Assembly (NCBI GenBank): GCA_023229575.1
Contig: JALNYZ010000023.1
Coordinates: 1 to 58,839, forward strand
Direction of reading: 5' to 3'
DNA length: 58,839 nt
Origin: Prolixibacteraceae bacterium
Lineage (GTDB): Bacteria; Bacteroidota; Bacteroidia; Bacteroidales; Prolixibacteraceae
The notes beneath the pieces are model-generated. The model was not told the DNA's origin and searched no databases. It worked only from the letters and a program-made list of their open reading frames with translations. The translations under genes were made by a program, and so were the position numbers. Position 1 is the first letter of the stretch; every line of letters starts with the position of its first letter. Shown in pieces: positions 57,848 to 58,839 of this stretch.

Positions 57848-57861
57848 AGCGGCGGCCATAC

Positions 57862-57896
57862 AAAAAGCCCTGATCCGCAATGAATCAGGGCTTTTT
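57862..57896. terminator. Intrinsic terminator of rpoD
   Basis: AAAAAGCCCTGAT and ATCAGGGCTTTTT form a 13-bp stem with T runs on both sides, 17 bases after the rpoD stop. It faces the hip operator region. Confidence 0.88.
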
Positions 57897-57913
57897 ACTA
57901 TTTTATAAGGATA

Positions 57914-58774
57914 TTATCCCAGGTATGTTTTTAGCAATTTGCTTCTTGAAGTGTGACGCAAGCGGCGGATTGCCTTCTCTTTGATCTGGCGCACCCGTTC
58001 GCGGGTCAGTCCAAAGTGCTCTCCGATCTCTTCGAGCGTCATCTCCGTGCTGGCGATTCCGAAGAACATGCGGATGATGTCGGCTTCCCTTTCGGTGAGC
58101 GTGGCCAGAGAGCGTTCAATCTCACGCGAGAGTGACTCATCGATCAAAACCCGGTCGGCATTGGGCGAATCGTTGTTGATCAATACATCCAACAGACTGT
58201 TGTCTTCACCATCAACGAAAGGGGCATCCACGGATACGTGGCGTCCCGAGACGCGAAGGGTATCGGCAACCTTCTCAGCTGGAAGTTCCAACTGATCTGC
58301 CAACTCTTCGGGTGAAGGTCTGCGTTCATGCTCCTGCTCAAACTTGGAATAGGCTTTGTTGATCTTGTTCAAAGAACCAACCTGGTTCAAAGGAAGTCGC
58401 ACAATACGTGACTGCTCGGCCAAAGCTTGCAGAATGGATTGGCGGATCCACCATACCGCGTAGGAGATGAATTTAAAACCTCTCGTTTCGTCGAATTTTT
58501 CAGCAGCTTTGATCAAACCCAAATTACCCTCATTGATCAGGTCGGGCAGACTCAATCCTTGATTCTGGTACTGTTTGGCAACAGATACCACAAACCGGAG
58601 GTTGGCCCTTGTCAATTTTTCAAGCGCGGCCTGGTCTCCCTTTTTGATCCGTTGCGCCAACTCAACTTCTTCTTCAACTGATATAAGTTCCTCTTTACCA
58701 ATTTCCTGAAGATATTTGTCAAGCGAAGCGCTTTCGCGGTTCGTGATCGACTTGGTTATTTTTAGTTGTCTCAT
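57914..58774 (-). CDS. rpoD: Primary sigma factor (RpoD/SigA type)
   Basis: The 286-residue housekeeping sigma factor of Bacteroidota lacks region 1.1. Region 2 has LVSVAKQYQNQGLSLPDLIN, FISYAVWWIRQSILQALAEQ (core and -7 element recognition). Region 4.2 has LTLEEIGEHFGLTRERVRQI with the helix-turn-helix. The start at 58774 gives MRQLKITKSITNRESASLDK, the invariant N-terminus of Bacteroidota SigA; an upstream in-frame extension to 58783 is not used. A TAnnTTTG promoter precedes it. Confidence 0.96.
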   Translation of the reverse strand: MRQLKITKSITNRESASLDKYLQEIGKEELISVEEEVELAQRIKKGDQAALEKLTRANLRFVVSVAKQYQNQGLSLPDLINEGNLGLIKAAEKFDETRGFKFISYAVWWIRQSILQALAEQSRIVRLPLNQVGSLNKINKAYSKFEQEHERRPSPEELADQLELPAEKVADTLRVSGRHVSVDAPFVDGEDNSLLDVLINNDSPNADRVLIDESLSREIERSLATLTEREADIIRMFFGIASTEMTLEEIGEHFGLTRERVRQIKEKAIRRLRHTSRSKLLKTYLG

Positions 58775-58794
58775 GCTCTGCAATTAAAAGTCTG

Positions 58795-58825
58795 CAAAGA
58801 TACTAATAAAGTTGTTTTCAACAAT
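58795..58825 (-). promoter_or_regulatory. Promoter of rpoD
   Basis: On the minus strand ATTG (58822-58825), a 19-base spacer and TATCTTTG (58795-58802) fit the Bacteroidota consensus with one mismatch in the -33 part. The ATG is 20 bases downstream. Confidence 0.75.
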
Positions 58826-58839
58826 ATTAAATCTTTCGT

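Noticed and set aside
57820..57860. tRNA-Cys gene
   Set aside because: Only an anticodon-arm-like palindrome is present; acceptor, D and T arms are missing.
57717..57908. 63-codon plus-strand frame between hip and rpoD
   Set aside because: It begins in operator O3 and runs over the REP-like palindrome and the rpoD terminator, so it is not a gene.
1..58839. CRISPR array, insertion sequence or prophage
   Set aside because: The recurring words are short, interleaved and arranged as quasi-palindromes; no regular repeat-spacer pattern, cas gene, transposase, integrase or phage structural gene was found.

Overview
The window is a chromosomal segment of a Bacteroidota bacterium, probably class Bacteroidia; a finer assignment would be a guess. 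The evidence is a short primary sigma factor beginning MRQLKITKSITNRESASLDK, -7 elements of the form TAnnTTTG upstream of many genes, a type IX secretion (gliding-motility type) C-terminal domain, an OvoA, DUF4290, DUF5618 and DUF1460 genes, and a MurA with Asp in the fosfomycin-Cys position. Most genes lie on the minus strand.

Layout. 1-0.8 kb: tRNA-Trp, tRNA-Ser and HU. 0.8-9.6 kb: MsbA-like exporter, purB, mqnA (futalosine menaquinone route), a fluoride pair (crcB + DUF190), an exported MsrB-MsrA fusion, TM2 and DUF2752 membrane proteins, DUF5618, a nitroreductase. 9.7-20.1 kb: a DUF1460 amidase, then the complete histidine pathway in the order hisG-D-C-B-purU-tlpA-like-hisH-A-F-IE, headed by a previously unannotated His-rich leader peptide and two alternative hairpins (an attenuator). 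20.2-23.6 kb: nitric oxide defence (qNor, hemerythrin, divergent Rrf2 regulator). 23.8-35.5 kb: copper/heavy-metal region (CopA ATPase, CusB-CusC-CusA efflux, secreted HMA protein, HYC_CC_PP-type protein, a repetitive LEA-like exported protein). 35.9-42.5 kb: dnaJ, grpE, murA, DUF4290, a UvrD/PcrA helicase. 42.6-45.5 kb: an AT-rich accessory patch (BRO-family gene plus remnant, an unknown gene, a TPR/ExoX-C-like gene). 45.5-55.9 kb: T9SS type B substrate, an S37 peptidase, a four-helix-bundle protein, ovoA, DUF7935, a HAD phosphatase, uvrB and an HD protein. 56-58.8 kb: a HipBST-like toxin-antitoxin module with three spaced operators, and rpoD.

A second layer runs through the intergenic spaces. 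At least seven families of quasi-palindromic elements are present whose arms are built from short tandem words (for example GATGATGTG, GTGACTAAA, GGCACATAG, ACGCAAAG, ACAGAGTTTCAC). Many begin exactly at the stop codon of the preceding gene and even supply that stop codon or the last residues. Each long gap inside the histidine cluster is filled by a different family. Together with the his attenuator, this is the least ordinary aspect of the window. All functional names rest on reading motifs and recalled families; no search was run.
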